A program made the position numbers and the translations under genes. Shown piece after piece: positions 26,229 through 38,078 of a stretch of DNA of 64,000 nt; the stretch's first letter is position 1; every line of letters begins with the position of its first letter. The notes beneath the pieces are model-generated. The model saw only the letters and a list, made by a program, of their open reading frames with translations. It did not search any database and was not told the DNA's origin. Source of the stretch: Qipengyuania algicida (GTDB taxonomy: Bacteria; Pseudomonadota; Alphaproteobacteria; Sphingomonadales; Sphingomonadaceae); NCBI RefSeq assembly GCF_009828025.1, contig NZ_WTYA01000003.1:62001-126000 (forward strand). Reading direction: 5' to 3'.

Positions 26229-27772
26229 GCGCCTTTTTCACCGCGCTCGGCGGCCTCGGCGATGAACTCGCCGCCCACGTCCTGCTGTCAGCCTCAGCGA
26301 TTGGGCTGGGTCTCGCCATCGCCCTGCCGCTGGCGATCTGGGCGAGCCGGTCCGAGCATGTCGCCCGCCTGACGCTTGGCTTTGCCAGCCTCGTCCAGAC
26401 CATTCCCGCGCTGGCCCTGCTCGCTTTGTTCTTCCCGGTCCTGCTCAGCCTGCGCGCAGTGTTCGGCCCGGGCCTTCCCACGCTCGGTTTCCTGCCTGCA
26501 TTGCTGGCGCTGACACTCTATGCGCTGCTGCCGATCCTCAGGAATGCGGTGACCGCCCAGACCAATCTCGATCCCGGCGTGCTCGAAGCGGCCGACGGCA
26601 TGGGCATGAGCGGCTGGCAGAAACTGCGGCTGGTCGAGATTCCGCTGACTGCGCCTTACGTCATGGCCGGGTTGCGCACCGCATCGGTATGGACCATCGG
26701 TGCGGCGACCCTATCGACAACGATCGGTCAGAAAAGCCTCGGCGATCCGATTTTCGCCGGATTACAGACCCAGAACTGGGTGCTGGTGCTCGCCGGATGT
26801 TTCGGCTCTGCGGCGCTTGCGCTCGTGGCCGATGGCTTGCTCGCCCTGATCGAGCGCGGCTTCGACCGACGCAACCGGGTTATGTGGCTCGGCGGGATGG
26901 CCGCCGTTCTGCTGGGTGTCGCCGCCGCGGTGGTGGCGCATTTCGGCATCGGACTGGGTCATAACGACGAAAAGCGCGTGGTCATCGGGGCCAAGAGCTA
27001 TTCGGAACAATACATCCTCGCACGGTTGATGGGCCAGCAGCTCGAAAAGGCCGGGTTCAAGGTCAGCTATCGCGAGGGGCTCGGCTCGGCCGTGGTGCAC
27101 AGCGCGGTGACCACGAATGCGATTGACGTATATGTTGATTACACCGGCACGCTTTGGACCAACCAGCTCAAACGCAAGCGCAATCCCGGCAGGGATGCGA
27201 TGTACCGCCAGATCGTGAACTGGGAGCATGATACGACCGGAACCGAGGTTCTGGGCAAGCTCGGCTTCGAAAACGCCTATGCCTTCGCCATGCGAACCGA
27301 TCAGGCAAAGCGGATGGGTGTGCGCTCGCTGGCAGACCTGACACGTGTTGCACCGCGCCTGACGCTGGGCGCCGATATCGAATTCTTCGAACGCCCCGAA
27401 TGGTTTGCGGTCAGGAACGCCTATGATCTGCGTTTTGCCCGCAAGCGCAGTTTCACTACCACTTTCATGTATGACGCGCTCCAGTCGGTCGAAGCAAACG
27501 TCATTGCCGCCTATACCTCGGACGGGCGCATCGCGGCGGACCATTTGCGGGTCCTGAGCGACCCCAAGAACGCATTCCCCAGCTACGATGCGATCATCCT
27601 GCTGAGCCCCAAGGCAAGCCGCAATGCCAAGATCGTGGCCGCGCTCAAGCCGCTGCTGGGCAAGATCGACGTCGAGAAGATGCGCAAGGCCAATTATTCC
27701 GTCGATCGCGAGACCGACAAGCGTACGCCGGCGCAAGCCGCCAAGACGCTGGCGAAGGAGATTGGCCTCTAG
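26225..27772 (+). CDS. Fused ABC permease and substrate-binding protein, glycine betaine/choline type
   Basis: A 515-residue two-part protein. Residues about 1-220 form a permease with 5-6 membrane segments and the EAA-type loop (GVLEAADGMGMSGWQKLRLVEIPLTAPYVMAG). After one further membrane segment (about 222-243) comes an OpuAC-like periplasmic binding domain (about 255-515): VIGAKSYSEQYILARLMGQQL, YVDYTGTLW, and TYTSDGRI-like text (AAYTSDGRIAADHL). Such fusions occur in OpuA/OpuC-like and choline systems, tethering the binding protein to the pore. Substrate: a quaternary amine or related osmolyte by family. The final TAG shares CTAG with the stop of the convergent methyltransferase gene. 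Confidence 0.88.
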   Translation: MSAFFTALGGLGDELAAHVLLSASAIGLGLAIALPLAIWASRSEHVARLTLGFASLVQTIPALALLALFFPVLLSLRAVFGPGLPTLGFLPALLALTLYALLPILRNAVTAQTNLDPGVLEAADGMGMSGWQKLRLVEIPLTAPYVMAGLRTASVWTIGAATLSTTIGQKSLGDPIFAGLQTQNWVLVLAGCFGSAALALVADGLLALIERGFDRRNRVMWLGGMAAVLLGVAAAVVAHFGIGLGHNDEKRVVIGAKSYSEQYILARLMGQQLEKAGFKVSYREGLGSAVVHSAVTTNAIDVYVDYTGTLWTNQLKRKRNPGRDAMYRQIVNWEHDTTGTEVLGKLGFENAYAFAMRTDQAKRMGVRSLADLTRVAPRLTLGADIEFFERPEWFAVRNAYDLRFARKRSFTTTFMYDALQSVEANVIAAYTSDGRIAADHLRVLSDPKNAFPSYDAIILLSPKASRNAKIVAALKPLLGKIDVEKMRKANYSVDRETDKRTPAQAAKTLAKEIGL

Positions 27773-28854
27773 GCGTCGGCTGGCTGGCCTTCGTCGGTAA
27801 AACCGGCGCCTTCGGGCCAACCGGTGCCGGTGAGGGCCATGACCTTGAACAGCTCACCCATTTCTTCGGGATCGGTCAGCCGATGGCGCGCCGCTTCGAC
27901 CTCCTCCGCCTTGTCGGGTGCCGACGCCTTGAGCTTTTCGGCACGGATATTGAGCCCCAGCCGTACGAGCCATTCGCCCTGCGTGGTGGTCTGGACCTTG
28001 GTGCCCTCACCCCGCGCGATCAGCACGAGGCTGGCAAAGTCGACGTGGGCGGTCAGATCGGCCTCGCCGGGCATCGCCAGCGCATCGACCTTCTGATGCG
28101 CACGGACTGCCTGCATGGTCGATCCGGTACGCGGTTTCAGATGGCCGTAATCGATCCACAGCCCCGCCCCGCCCTTGTCCGCCAGGTGCTGCGCCACATC
28201 GCGCAGGATCGCCGCTGCGGCGGGTGAGGTTTCGATCACCGTCCCCGGCGGATCGCGCCCGAAGACATCGGGCACGACCGCATCGAGCGGCTGCGGTCCG
28301 GCAATGAATGCGAATTCCTCGCCATCGAGCGCGACCATCCGTTCGCGCCAGCCGCTCACCGTCTTGACCAGTTGGTGGATCGGCAAGGCATCGAGGAATT
28401 CATTGGCGACCAGCAGCCACGGCGCATCGCGCGGTACGGTATCGAGACTGTCGTGGAATTGCGCCCCCGGAACGGTCGAGGACTGGATGTCGCGCAATGC
28501 AGGCGATCCCTCGACCAGATGGACCTGCGGCTCCAACCCGAAACGCTTCACGGTGCGCAATATGTCTCGAGCCAATGTCCCGCGGCCTGGCCCCAGCTCG
28601 ACATAGATCGGCTCGACCGGCGGACTGGCGCGCGACCACACATCGACCAGCCACAACCCGACGAATTCGCCGAACATCTGGCTGATTTCGGGTGCGGTGA
28701 CGAAATCGCCCCCGCTCCCCAGCGGATCGCGCGTGGCGTAATAATGCGCATTGCTCTCGCCCATATAGCGCGTAACCGGCAGAGGGCCGTGGTTGCGGAT
28801 CAGGCGACGGAAACGCGCCGCCAGATCGCCGGATTGCTCGTTATCCTGCTGCAT
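27769..28854 (-). CDS. SAM-dependent methyltransferase, NDUFAF7/MidA family
   Basis: A 361-residue protein of the family whose mitochondrial member methylates an arginine of a complex I subunit during assembly. Motifs are RDPLGSGGDFVTAPEISQMFGE, the SAM motif YVELGPGRGTLARDIL, LVANEFLDALPIHQLV, and LWIDYGHLKPRTGSTMQAVRAH. The bacterial role is less well established. It lies 16 bases downstream of lgt on the same strand, an arrangement seen in many alphaproteobacteria, so they are cotranscribed. Confidence 0.85.
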   Translation of the reverse strand: MQQDNEQSGDLAARFRRLIRNHGPLPVTRYMGESNAHYYATRDPLGSGGDFVTAPEISQMFGEFVGLWLVDVWSRASPPVEPIYVELGPGRGTLARDILRTVKRFGLEPQVHLVEGSPALRDIQSSTVPGAQFHDSLDTVPRDAPWLLVANEFLDALPIHQLVKTVSGWRERMVALDGEEFAFIAGPQPLDAVVPDVFGRDPPGTVIETSPAAAAILRDVAQHLADKGGAGLWIDYGHLKPRTGSTMQAVRAHQKVDALAMPGEADLTAHVDFASLVLIARGEGTKVQTTTQGEWLVRLGLNIRAEKLKASAPDKAEEVEAARHRLTDPEEMGELFKVMALTGTGWPEGAGFTDEGQPADA

Positions 28855-28870
28855 AGCCGCCTGCGCGCGT

Positions 28871-29782
28871 TCACTCGGGCTTGGGTTCTTCCTTCACCAC
28901 AACCTCGGTCTTGCGGGTAAGGCTGTAGGCGATCACCGCCAGACCGATGGCGATCATCGGCAAGGTCAGCCATTGTCCGCGCGATAGGCCGGTGTCCTTG
29001 AGCACCCATTCGAGATAGGAATCGGGCTCACGGAAGAATTCATTGATGAAGCGCGCACAGGCGATGCCGACGGTGAACGCGCCGACCATCAGCCCCGGCC
29101 GATAGCGCGCCCGCGTCTTCCAGAACAGGAGCAGCATGATAACGCCCATCGCCAGACCTTCGAGGCCTGCCTCGTAGAGCTGCGAGGGATGGCGCGGGAT
29201 AAACGAGCTGATGCAGGTGTTGGCGGTGTGCTCGATATCGCAGAAGGTCATCGCCCATGGAACGTCGGTTGCACGACCCCACAGCTCTCCATTGATGAAA
29301 TTGGCGATCCGGCCGAAAAACATGCCGAAAGGGACGTTGACTGCGATGTAATCGCAGATCCTGAGCCAGTTGAGCTTGTTGCGCCAGGCGACCCAGGTAA
29401 TCGCGATCAGCACGCCGATAACACCGCCGTGGAAACTCATCCCGCCGTCCCACAGGCGCACCAGCCCCCAGCTGATCGGCCCCGGGTGGTTGAAGTCGGT
29501 AAACAGCATCGGCTTGTAGAACAATGCAAAGCCCAGCCGCCCGCCGAGGATGATGCCGAGGGTGCAGTAGAAGAACAGGTCGTCGGCATGGCGCTGCGCC
29601 ATCGGCGCGCCGGGCACCTTGAGCATCTTGGACAGGTGCCAATAGCCCAGCAGGATGCCCGAGAGATACGCCAGCGAATACCAGCGCAGGGTGAAAAAGC
29701 CGAGATCGATACCTGGCTTCAGGCCCAGGCTGCTCCATGCAAGGTAATGCCCGCTGCCCGAAGCAGCCAATAGTGACAGCAA
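28871..29782 (-). CDS. lgt: Prolipoprotein diacylglyceryl transferase
   Basis: A 303-residue inner-membrane enzyme with about seven membrane segments, transferring diacylglyceryl to the lipobox cysteine of prolipoproteins. The signature GRIANFINGELWGRATDVPWA, the conserved MSFHGGVIG, and GGRLGFALFY are present. The start is a TTG (29780-29782) directed by AGAGGATAAGACT; no ATG or GTG fits between the ribosome site and the conserved N-terminus (GHYLAWSSLGLKPG). It is the first gene of the lgt-methyltransferase pair, divergent from the acyl-CoA ligase. Confidence 0.93.
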   Translation of the reverse strand: MLSLLAASGSGHYLAWSSLGLKPGIDLGFFTLRWYSLAYLSGILLGYWHLSKMLKVPGAPMAQRHADDLFFYCTLGIILGGRLGFALFYKPMLFTDFNHPGPISWGLVRLWDGGMSFHGGVIGVLIAITWVAWRNKLNWLRICDYIAVNVPFGMFFGRIANFINGELWGRATDVPWAMTFCDIEHTANTCISSFIPRHPSQLYEAGLEGLAMGVIMLLLFWKTRARYRPGLMVGAFTVGIACARFINEFFREPDSYLEWVLKDTGLSRGQWLTLPMIAIGLAVIAYSLTRKTEVVVKEEPKPE

Positions 29783-29952
29783 AGTCTTATCCTCTTAGCG
29801 TGACGCGGACCGCGACAGCGACCGTCCGGCGCGGCTTTTGGCATAGCAATGCGATCTGGGCAATCCGAACGGGAAAAGCCCACGTTGCATGGAATCGCGC
29901 AGTGTGTGTAAACCGGTTGCGCATAAAAACCTTGAGAGGACTATCCCCCCAC

Positions 29953-31646
<1,694 letters not shown>

Positions 31647-31650
<4 letters not shown>

Positions 31651-34406
31651 ACGGTCTTCGCGTTCCCGCCCAGCGTGCGATCATCGACCGGCGCGCCCTC
31701 GCCGGTCGTATCGACGAGTTACACCGCGAGCACGGCGAGAAGGCGCGACCCAAGCTCGTGGCCTTGCTCAAACAGGCATTGAGCGACGGTCGCAAGGAAC
31801 TCTCGCATCGGCTGGAGGAGAAGCCCTCCTCCGGGCACGAGATCACGGCTGGCTATGCGTTTCTGATGGATCAGCTGCTGCGAGTCATCTTCGATTATGC
31901 GACGCAGTCACTGTATCCTGCGCATAACCCCAGCTCTGCCGAACGCATCACGATCGTGGCGGTCGGCGGATTTGGTCGTGCGGAAATGGCACCGCATTCG
32001 GACGTCGATATCGCTTTCCTCACACCCCAGCGCGGGACGCCGTGGTGCGAGCAGGTCATCGAGACGATGCTCTATCTGCTCTGGGACCTGGGTTTGAAGA
32101 TCGGCCACTCGAGCCGCACTATCGAGGACACCATTCGCCTTTCCAAGAGCGACCTGACGATCCGCACGGCCAATCTCGAAGGGCGCTATGTCTGGGGCGA
32201 CGAGGCGCTTTACGATGAGGTTTCGCAGCGCTTCTGGGCCGACGTGGTACGCGGGACCGAGCGGCAATTCGTGGTCGAGAAGCTGGAAGAACGCAACGCC
32301 CGCCACAAACGCATGGGCGACAGCCGCTATGTCGTCGAACCGAATATCAAGGAGGGCAAGGGCGGTTTGCGCGACCTCCAGACGCTCTACTGGATCGGCA
32401 AATATATCCATAAGGTGAGGAGCGCCGCGGATCTGGTGGATGTGGGCCTGTTCACACCTACCGAATATCGCAGCTTTCGCCGCGCGGAGAGCTTCCTGCT
32501 GGCGGTGCGCTGCCACCTCCACGCGCTGACCGGACGGGCCGAGGACCGGCTGACCTTCGATTACCAGCGCCAGATCGCCGAAAGGATGAACTTCGCCGAG
32601 CGACCGGCCAAGAGCGCGGTCGAGCGGTTCATGCAGTTCTATTTCCTGCAGGCCAAGCATGTCGGTTCGCTGACCGGCATTTTCCTCGCCCATATCGACG
32701 AGGAATTCGCGCAGAAGAACCGCCAGCGGGGCTTTTTCGCCGGCTTTCGCAGCCGACCTCGCAACCTCAAGGGCTATGTGGTGCAAGGTGGACGTATCGC
32801 GGCACCATCGGACGACTGGTTCCACAAGGACCCGGTACGACTGATCGAGATCTTCCAGCTCGCCGAGGCGGAAAGCCTTGAAGTGCATCCGGAGACCATG
32901 CGGCAGGCCAATCGCGACAGCGGCCTGATCGACCGGGACTTGCGAGAAAATCCCAGGGCCAATGCGCTGTTCCTCGAAGTGCTGACCGGGCGCAACGATC
33001 CCGAAGCGGTGCTGCGCTGGATGAACGAGGCCAATGTCTTCGGCCGGTTCGTGCCTGATTTCGGGCGGGTCAATGCGCAGATGCAGTTCGACATGTATCA
33101 TCACTATACGGTCGACGAGCACACGATCCGTGCGATCGGCCTGCTTGCGCAGATCGAGAAGGGCGAGCTGGAAGCCGATCACCCTCGCGCCACCCGGCTC
33201 ATCCAGAAGGTCGGCAGCCGGCGTGTGGCCTATGTCGCCGCGCTGCTGCACGATATCGCGAAGGGGCGCGGCGGGGATCACTCGATTCTCGGCGCGGAAG
33301 TGGCCGAGAAGCTGTGCCCGCGGTTCGGCCTCACCGAAGCGGAAACCGAGATGGTCGCATGGCTCGTGCGCGAACACCTGCTGATGAGCGCGACCGCCTT
33401 CAAGCGCGATCTCACCGATCCGAAGACGATCGACGATTTCGTTGCCCGCGTGCAGAGCGCCGAACGCCTGCGCCACCTCGCGATCCTGACCTCGGTCGAC
33501 ATCCGCGCGGTCGGACCGGGCACATGGAACAGCTGGAAGGGCCAGTTGCTCGGCGAGCTATACGATACCGCGCAGGAGCAATTGCGGCTCGGCCACATGC
33601 GCAGAGGGCGCAAGGAAAGGGTGGCGGCGAGCCAGCAGCAAGTCGCAGATCTGCTGGGCGATGATGCCGGACTGGTCGAGCGCTATGGCAAGACCATGGG
33701 CGATGCCTACTGGATCGCCGAACCGCAAGACATCGCCGCGCGCAACTTGCGGCATTATGCTGCGGCGCGCGATCTGGACGACCAGCTTTCGATCCACTGC
33801 GCCTTCTACGAAGCGCGCGGAGCGACGCTGGTAACGGTCATCGCCGCCGATCACCCCGGCCTGTTCTATCGTATCGCAGGCGGCATCCATCTTGCGGGCG
33901 GCAATATCATCGACGCGCGCATCCATACCACGCGCGAAGGCTGGGCGCTGGACAATTTCCTCGTGCAGGATCCGCACGGCCGCCCCTTTCGCGAGCCCGC
34001 CCAGCTCGAGCGGTTGAAAAAATCCATCGCCGACGCGCTCGCCAACCGCATCCCGCTGGTGCCCAAGCTCGCCCAGCGTCCGCTGCCGCATGGCCGCTCG
34101 AAAGCGTTCGACGTGCGTCCACGAGTGATCTTCGACAACAAGGCCTCAGGGCGCTTCACCGTGATCGAGGTCAACGCCCGCGACCGCCCGGCGCTGCTCA
34201 ACCGCCTTGCGCGGGCTTTGTTCGAAGAGGGGCTGGTGGTTCATTCCGCCCATGTCACCGCCTATGGCGAGCGCGCAGCGGACACTTTCTACGTGACCGA
34301 CGTCACCGGGGGCAAATGTACGCTGGAAGAACGGCTCGACCGGCTCGAGGCGGCGCTGCTGGAAGCGGCAAGCGACGAGACTCAGGCGAAGCTGGAAGAC
34401 GCCTGA
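31647..34406 (+). CDS. glnD: [Protein-PII] uridylyltransferase / uridylyl-removing enzyme
   Basis: A 919-residue bifunctional sensor of nitrogen status. The nucleotidyltransferase motif VGGFGRAEMAPHSDVDIAF is at about residues 106-124, the HD (uridylyl-removing) domain is around 500-620 (YVAALLHDIAKGRGGDHS), and two C-terminal ACT domains bind glutamine (TVIAADHPGLFYRIAGGIHLAGGNI and IEVNARDRPALLNRLARALFEEG). It modifies PII proteins encoded elsewhere. The start is GTG 31647, overlapping the ligase stop as GTGA. Confidence 0.95.
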
Positions 34407-34413
34407 CCAGCTC

Positions 34414-35073
34414 CTAACGCTCGCCGAACAGCGCCGTGCCGACCCGTACATGGGTCGCGCCCAGCTGAATCGCGGTCTCGAAATCGCCGCTCATTCCCAT
34501 GCTGCGCCCATCCAATCCATGGTCACGCGCCAGCTTGTCGAGCAGTGCAAAGAACGGTGCGGGCTCGATATCGGCGGGTGGCACGCACATCAATCCGGCG
34601 AGCGGGACGTCCGCATCGCGCGCCTGCTCCAGCAAGGCGGGCAAATCCGCAATCGCGCAGCCGCCCTTCTGGTCCTCGGTGCCGATATTGACCTGCACGA
34701 AACACGGGATGCGCCTGCCGGTCTTGTCGAATGCCTTGGCCAGCGCCTTGAGCAGGCTAGGCCGATCGAGCGAATGTATGCAGTCGAACAGCTGCACGGC
34801 ATCTTCGGCCTTGTTCGACTGAAGCTGGCCGACGCAATGCAGACGCAGCTCGGGAAACTGCTCGCGCAGCGTAGGCCACTTATCCTGCGCTTCCTGTACA
34901 CGGTTCTCGCCGAAGTGGATCTGGCCCTGCTCCAGCAACGGCATGATCGCCTCGACCGGCTTTGTCTTGCTGATCGCGATCAGGGTCACATCCTCTGTCT
35001 TGCGGCGCGCGATGCGGCAGGCACGGGCGATGGATTCGCGGATGTGTTCGAGCGGGGTGGCTGACTTTTCCAT
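34414..35073 (-). CDS. YggS/PLPBP family pyridoxal-phosphate-binding protein
   Basis: A 219-residue PLP homeostasis protein. The cofactor lysine lies in LIAISKTKPVEAIMPLLEQG; also visible are IHFGENRVQEAQDKW, LHCVGQLQSNKAEDAVQLFD, FVQVNIGTEDQKGGC, and the C-terminal phosphate-binding SMGMSGDFETAIQLGATHVRVG. It buffers free PLP and affects amino-acid metabolism; no catalytic reaction is known. It is convergent with glnD (7 bases between) and divergent from the ThiE-like gene. Confidence 0.92.
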   Translation of the reverse strand: MEKSATPLEHIRESIARACRIARRKTEDVTLIAISKTKPVEAIMPLLEQGQIHFGENRVQEAQDKWPTLREQFPELRLHCVGQLQSNKAEDAVQLFDCIHSLDRPSLLKALAKAFDKTGRRIPCFVQVNIGTEDQKGGCAIADLPALLEQARDADVPLAGLMCVPPADIEPAPFFALLDKLARDHGLDGRSMGMSGDFETAIQLGATHVRVGTALFGER

Positions 35074-35096
35074 TGGCCACGCGCTATAGTCCCTGT

Positions 35097-35657
35097 GTGA
35101 GCGAGCGCCAGACCCCCTCCCGCAATCTGCCGTTCCTGTGGCTGCTGTCCGACGCGCGCAACGATGCGGGGCTCGAGGACGCGCTGACGGCTCTCCCTCC
35201 AGGCTCGGGCTTCGTCTTCCGTCACTATCACCTCGATCCCAAACAGCGCAGGCGCCGGTTTGACCATCTGGTGGAGATTGCCGGGAAGAACGACCACCTC
35301 GTTATTCTCGCGCGGGCAAGTTGGGCCGAAGTTGCCGCGTGGGGCGCCGACGGCACTTATGCCGCGCCCGGATGCGAGCTCGGCCAAAGGCTCGCGACAG
35401 GGTGGCTCCTCACCACCGCGCATGACGAGCAGGAGCTTGCCGCCGCTGCTACCTGCGGAGCAGATGGCATATTTCTCTCACCCGTATTTCCAACCCGCTC
35501 GCACCCTGACGGCGAGGCACTCGGTCCCGAACGATTCCTCGCGCTCGCCAATGCATCGACCACTCCGGTGATTGCGCTGGGGGGCATGACGCGGGAGCGC
35601 GCCAAAGCACTGCCCTGGCTCCGCTGGAGCGCGATCGATGGGCTCTCTTCGCGATAA
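35097..35657 (+). CDS. Thiamine phosphate synthase-like (ThiE/TenI fold) protein
   Basis: A 186-residue TIM-barrel protein resembling ThiE/TenI in its second half: LTTAHDEQELAAAATCGADG, IFLSPVFPTRSHPDGEALG, and VIALGGMTRERA. The N-terminal phosphate and metal residues of real ThiE are poorly kept (LWLLSDARND in place of lvtDr), so it may be a diverged paralogue with another role. The GTG start at 35097 is inferred from similarity; a TTG at 35073 is possible. It follows the divergent YggS-family gene and precedes ftsK by 78 bases. Confidence 0.65.
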   Translation: MSERQTPSRNLPFLWLLSDARNDAGLEDALTALPPGSGFVFRHYHLDPKQRRRRFDHLVEIAGKNDHLVILARASWAEVAAWGADGTYAAPGCELGQRLATGWLLTTAHDEQELAAAATCGADGIFLSPVFPTRSHPDGEALGPERFLALANASTTPVIALGGMTRERAKALPWLRWSAIDGLSSR

Positions 35658-35735
35658 CGAACCGGCGCAGGGCGCTTGACGCGCGAGTCCCCGAGTACTC
35701 ATAAAGGGCTTTGGGACACAAATCTGGACGATCAC

Positions 35736-38069
35736 ATGGCAACCCGCGCCCTTACCCCGCCCGACTGGAAGGCAGCATTCCGCCGCTCGCTGCGCCGCGC
35801 GCTCGAGATCAGCGGCGCCGGGTTACTGACGCTGTTCACCCTATTCCTCGCGCTCGCGATCATCAGCTATACCCGCACCGATCCGAGCGCCTCCACCGCC
35901 GCATCGGGGGCGGACATCCGCAACTGGATGGGTGCGCCAGGGGCTTGGGTGAGCGATCAGGCGCTCGGGTGGTTCGGCTTCCCCGCTGTGCTGCTGCTGC
36001 CCTTGCTTTATGTCGCCGCACGAAGGCTGTGGCGCGATATCGAGGTCGACGGAGATGGTCCGACGGGGCGGTGGTGGCGGCCACTCGGCCTGCTCGCCAT
36101 AGCTATGGCACTGCTCGGCGCCGTGCTTGCATTGGTGTTCGATCCGGGCAGCGGAAGTCTCCCGGCCGGCCCCGGCGGGCTGATCGGCCAAGTGATAGCT
36201 TTGGGAATCGGGGGAATAGCGGCGCGCTTCGGTGAGGCGGCGTCGGGCTGGATCGTGCTCGTGCTGGCGCTCGCATGCCTTGCGGGCGGGCTGGCGCTGG
36301 CGACGCGCGTGTTCGCGATCGATTGGAGGCAATTCCTGACCTTGCCCGACTTCCTTCATCGCCATCGCAGCACCGATGAGTCCGATCCGGAGGCGTTCAC
36401 CCGCCGCAAGCCTGAAAAGCGTGTGCGGGCCGAACCGGAGGTCGAGCCGATCGAAGACACCACGCCGCCGCGCCGTGCACCCGATATTCCCGATCCGGCC
36501 GCTGCGCCGCGCCGCGCGAGCGTTCCGACCAAGGCCAAGCAGCGCGACATGTTCGCGCAATACGACCTGCCCTCGCTCGACCTGCTGGCCGAGATCCCAC
36601 CGGAAAAAGGCGTCAAGCTCGACAAGCTGGCGCTGGAACGCAACGCACGCCTGCTCGAAAACGTGCTCGACGATTTCAAGATCAATGGCGAGATCACCGC
36701 GGTTCGCGCAGGTCCGGTCGTCACCATGTACGAGCTCGAACCGGCGCCCGGCATCAAGGCCAGCCGGATCATCGGCCTTGCCGAGGACATCGCGCGCAAC
36801 ATGAGCGCAGTGTCCGCCCGCGTCAGCCCGATCCCTGGTAAGACGGTGATGGGCATCGAATTGCCCAATGCCGACCGCCAGATGGTCAGCTATCGCGAAC
36901 TGGCCGAAAGCGCTGCCTTCGCCGACAGCAAGGGCGCGTTGCCGATGATCCTGGGCAAGGATATCGCCGGCGAGCCGATCATCGCCGATCTTGCCGCCAT
37001 GCCCCACCTGCTGGTTGCGGGCACCACCGGTTCGGGTAAGTCGGTCGGGCTCAATGCGATCCTGCTGAGCCTGCTGTATCGCTTCACTCCCACCGAGTGC
37101 CGCCTGATCCTGATCGATCCCAAGGTGCTCGAACTCAAGACTTACGACGACATTCCGCATCTCCTCAGCCCCGTGGTGACCGAACCGGCCAAATCGGTGC
37201 GCGCGCTCAAATGGGCGGTCGAGGAGATGGAGAAGCGCTATCGCATGATGTCGAGCGTCAACTCGCGCAATATCGCCAGCTTCAACGAGAAGGTAAAGGC
37301 GGCGATCGCCAAGGGCGCGCCCCTCGGGCGGCGGGTGCAGACCGGCTTCGACCCGGAAACGGGCGAGGAACTCTACGAGGAAGAACAGCTCGATTACGAA
37401 GTGCTGCCGCAGATCGTGCTGATCGTCGACGAGCTGGCCGACCTGATGGTCACCGTCGGCAAGGAGATCGAAGTGCTGATCCAGCGCCTCAGCCAGAAGA
37501 GCCGCGCGGCGGGCATCCACCTGATCATGGCGACCCAGCGCCCCTCGGTCGATGTCATCACCGGCGTCATCAAGGCAAACCTGCCAACCCGGATCAGCTT
37601 CAAGGTCACCAGCCGGATCGACAGCCGCACGATCCTGGGCGAACAGGGCGCCGAGCAACTGCTGGGCAAGGGCGACATGCTCTACAAACCCAACACCGGC
37701 GCGATGATCCGCGTCCACGGGCCGTTCGTGTCGGACGAAGAGGTCGAACGCGTGGCCGATCACTGGCGTGCGCAGGGCAGTCCCGACTATGTCGATGCCG
37801 TCACCGAGGAACCGGAAGACGGTGGCTTCTCCTTCGAGGACGAATTCACCGCCTCCGACAACCCCGAAGAACGCAAATACCGGCAGGCCTGCCAGATCGT
37901 GATCGAGAACCAGAAAGCGTCCGGTTCCTGGCTCCAGCGGCAGATGGGCGTGGGCTATAACACCGCCGCCAAATGGATCGAGCGGATGGAGAGCGAAGGA
38001 TTGGTCGGCCCGGCCAATCATGTCGGCAGGCGCGAGATTTTCCGCGACCAGGATGGCAATCCGCTTTAG
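35736..38069 (+). CDS. ftsK: DNA translocase FtsK
   Basis: A 777-residue division-site translocase. The N-terminus has four or so membrane segments (residues about 25-200), followed by a short Pro/Arg-rich linker, the alpha domain (VRAGPVVTMYELEPAPGIKASRI), the RecA-like motor with Walker A AGTTGSGKS (about 428-436) and Walker B IVLIVDELADLM, and a C-terminal gamma winged-helix (MGVGYNTAAKWIERMESEGLVGP) that reads the KOPS polarity sequences. ATG 35736 begins the first natural segment. The linker is short compared with E. coli FtsK, as is usual in alphaproteobacteria. Confidence 0.95.
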   Translation: MATRALTPPDWKAAFRRSLRRALEISGAGLLTLFTLFLALAIISYTRTDPSASTAASGADIRNWMGAPGAWVSDQALGWFGFPAVLLLPLLYVAARRLWRDIEVDGDGPTGRWWRPLGLLAIAMALLGAVLALVFDPGSGSLPAGPGGLIGQVIALGIGGIAARFGEAASGWIVLVLALACLAGGLALATRVFAIDWRQFLTLPDFLHRHRSTDESDPEAFTRRKPEKRVRAEPEVEPIEDTTPPRRAPDIPDPAAAPRRASVPTKAKQRDMFAQYDLPSLDLLAEIPPEKGVKLDKLALERNARLLENVLDDFKINGEITAVRAGPVVTMYELEPAPGIKASRIIGLAEDIARNMSAVSARVSPIPGKTVMGIELPNADRQMVSYRELAESAAFADSKGALPMILGKDIAGEPIIADLAAMPHLLVAGTTGSGKSVGLNAILLSLLYRFTPTECRLILIDPKVLELKTYDDIPHLLSPVVTEPAKSVRALKWAVEEMEKRYRMMSSVNSRNIASFNEKVKAAIAKGAPLGRRVQTGFDPETGEELYEEEQLDYEVLPQIVLIVDELADLMVTVGKEIEVLIQRLSQKSRAAGIHLIMATQRPSVDVITGVIKANLPTRISFKVTSRIDSRTILGEQGAEQLLGKGDMLYKPNTGAMIRVHGPFVSDEEVERVADHWRAQGSPDYVDAVTEEPEDGGFSFEDEFTASDNPEERKYRQACQIVIENQKASGSWLQRQMGVGYNTAAKWIERMESEGLVGPANHVGRREIFRDQDGNPL

Positions 38070-38078
38070 GGCGCCGCC

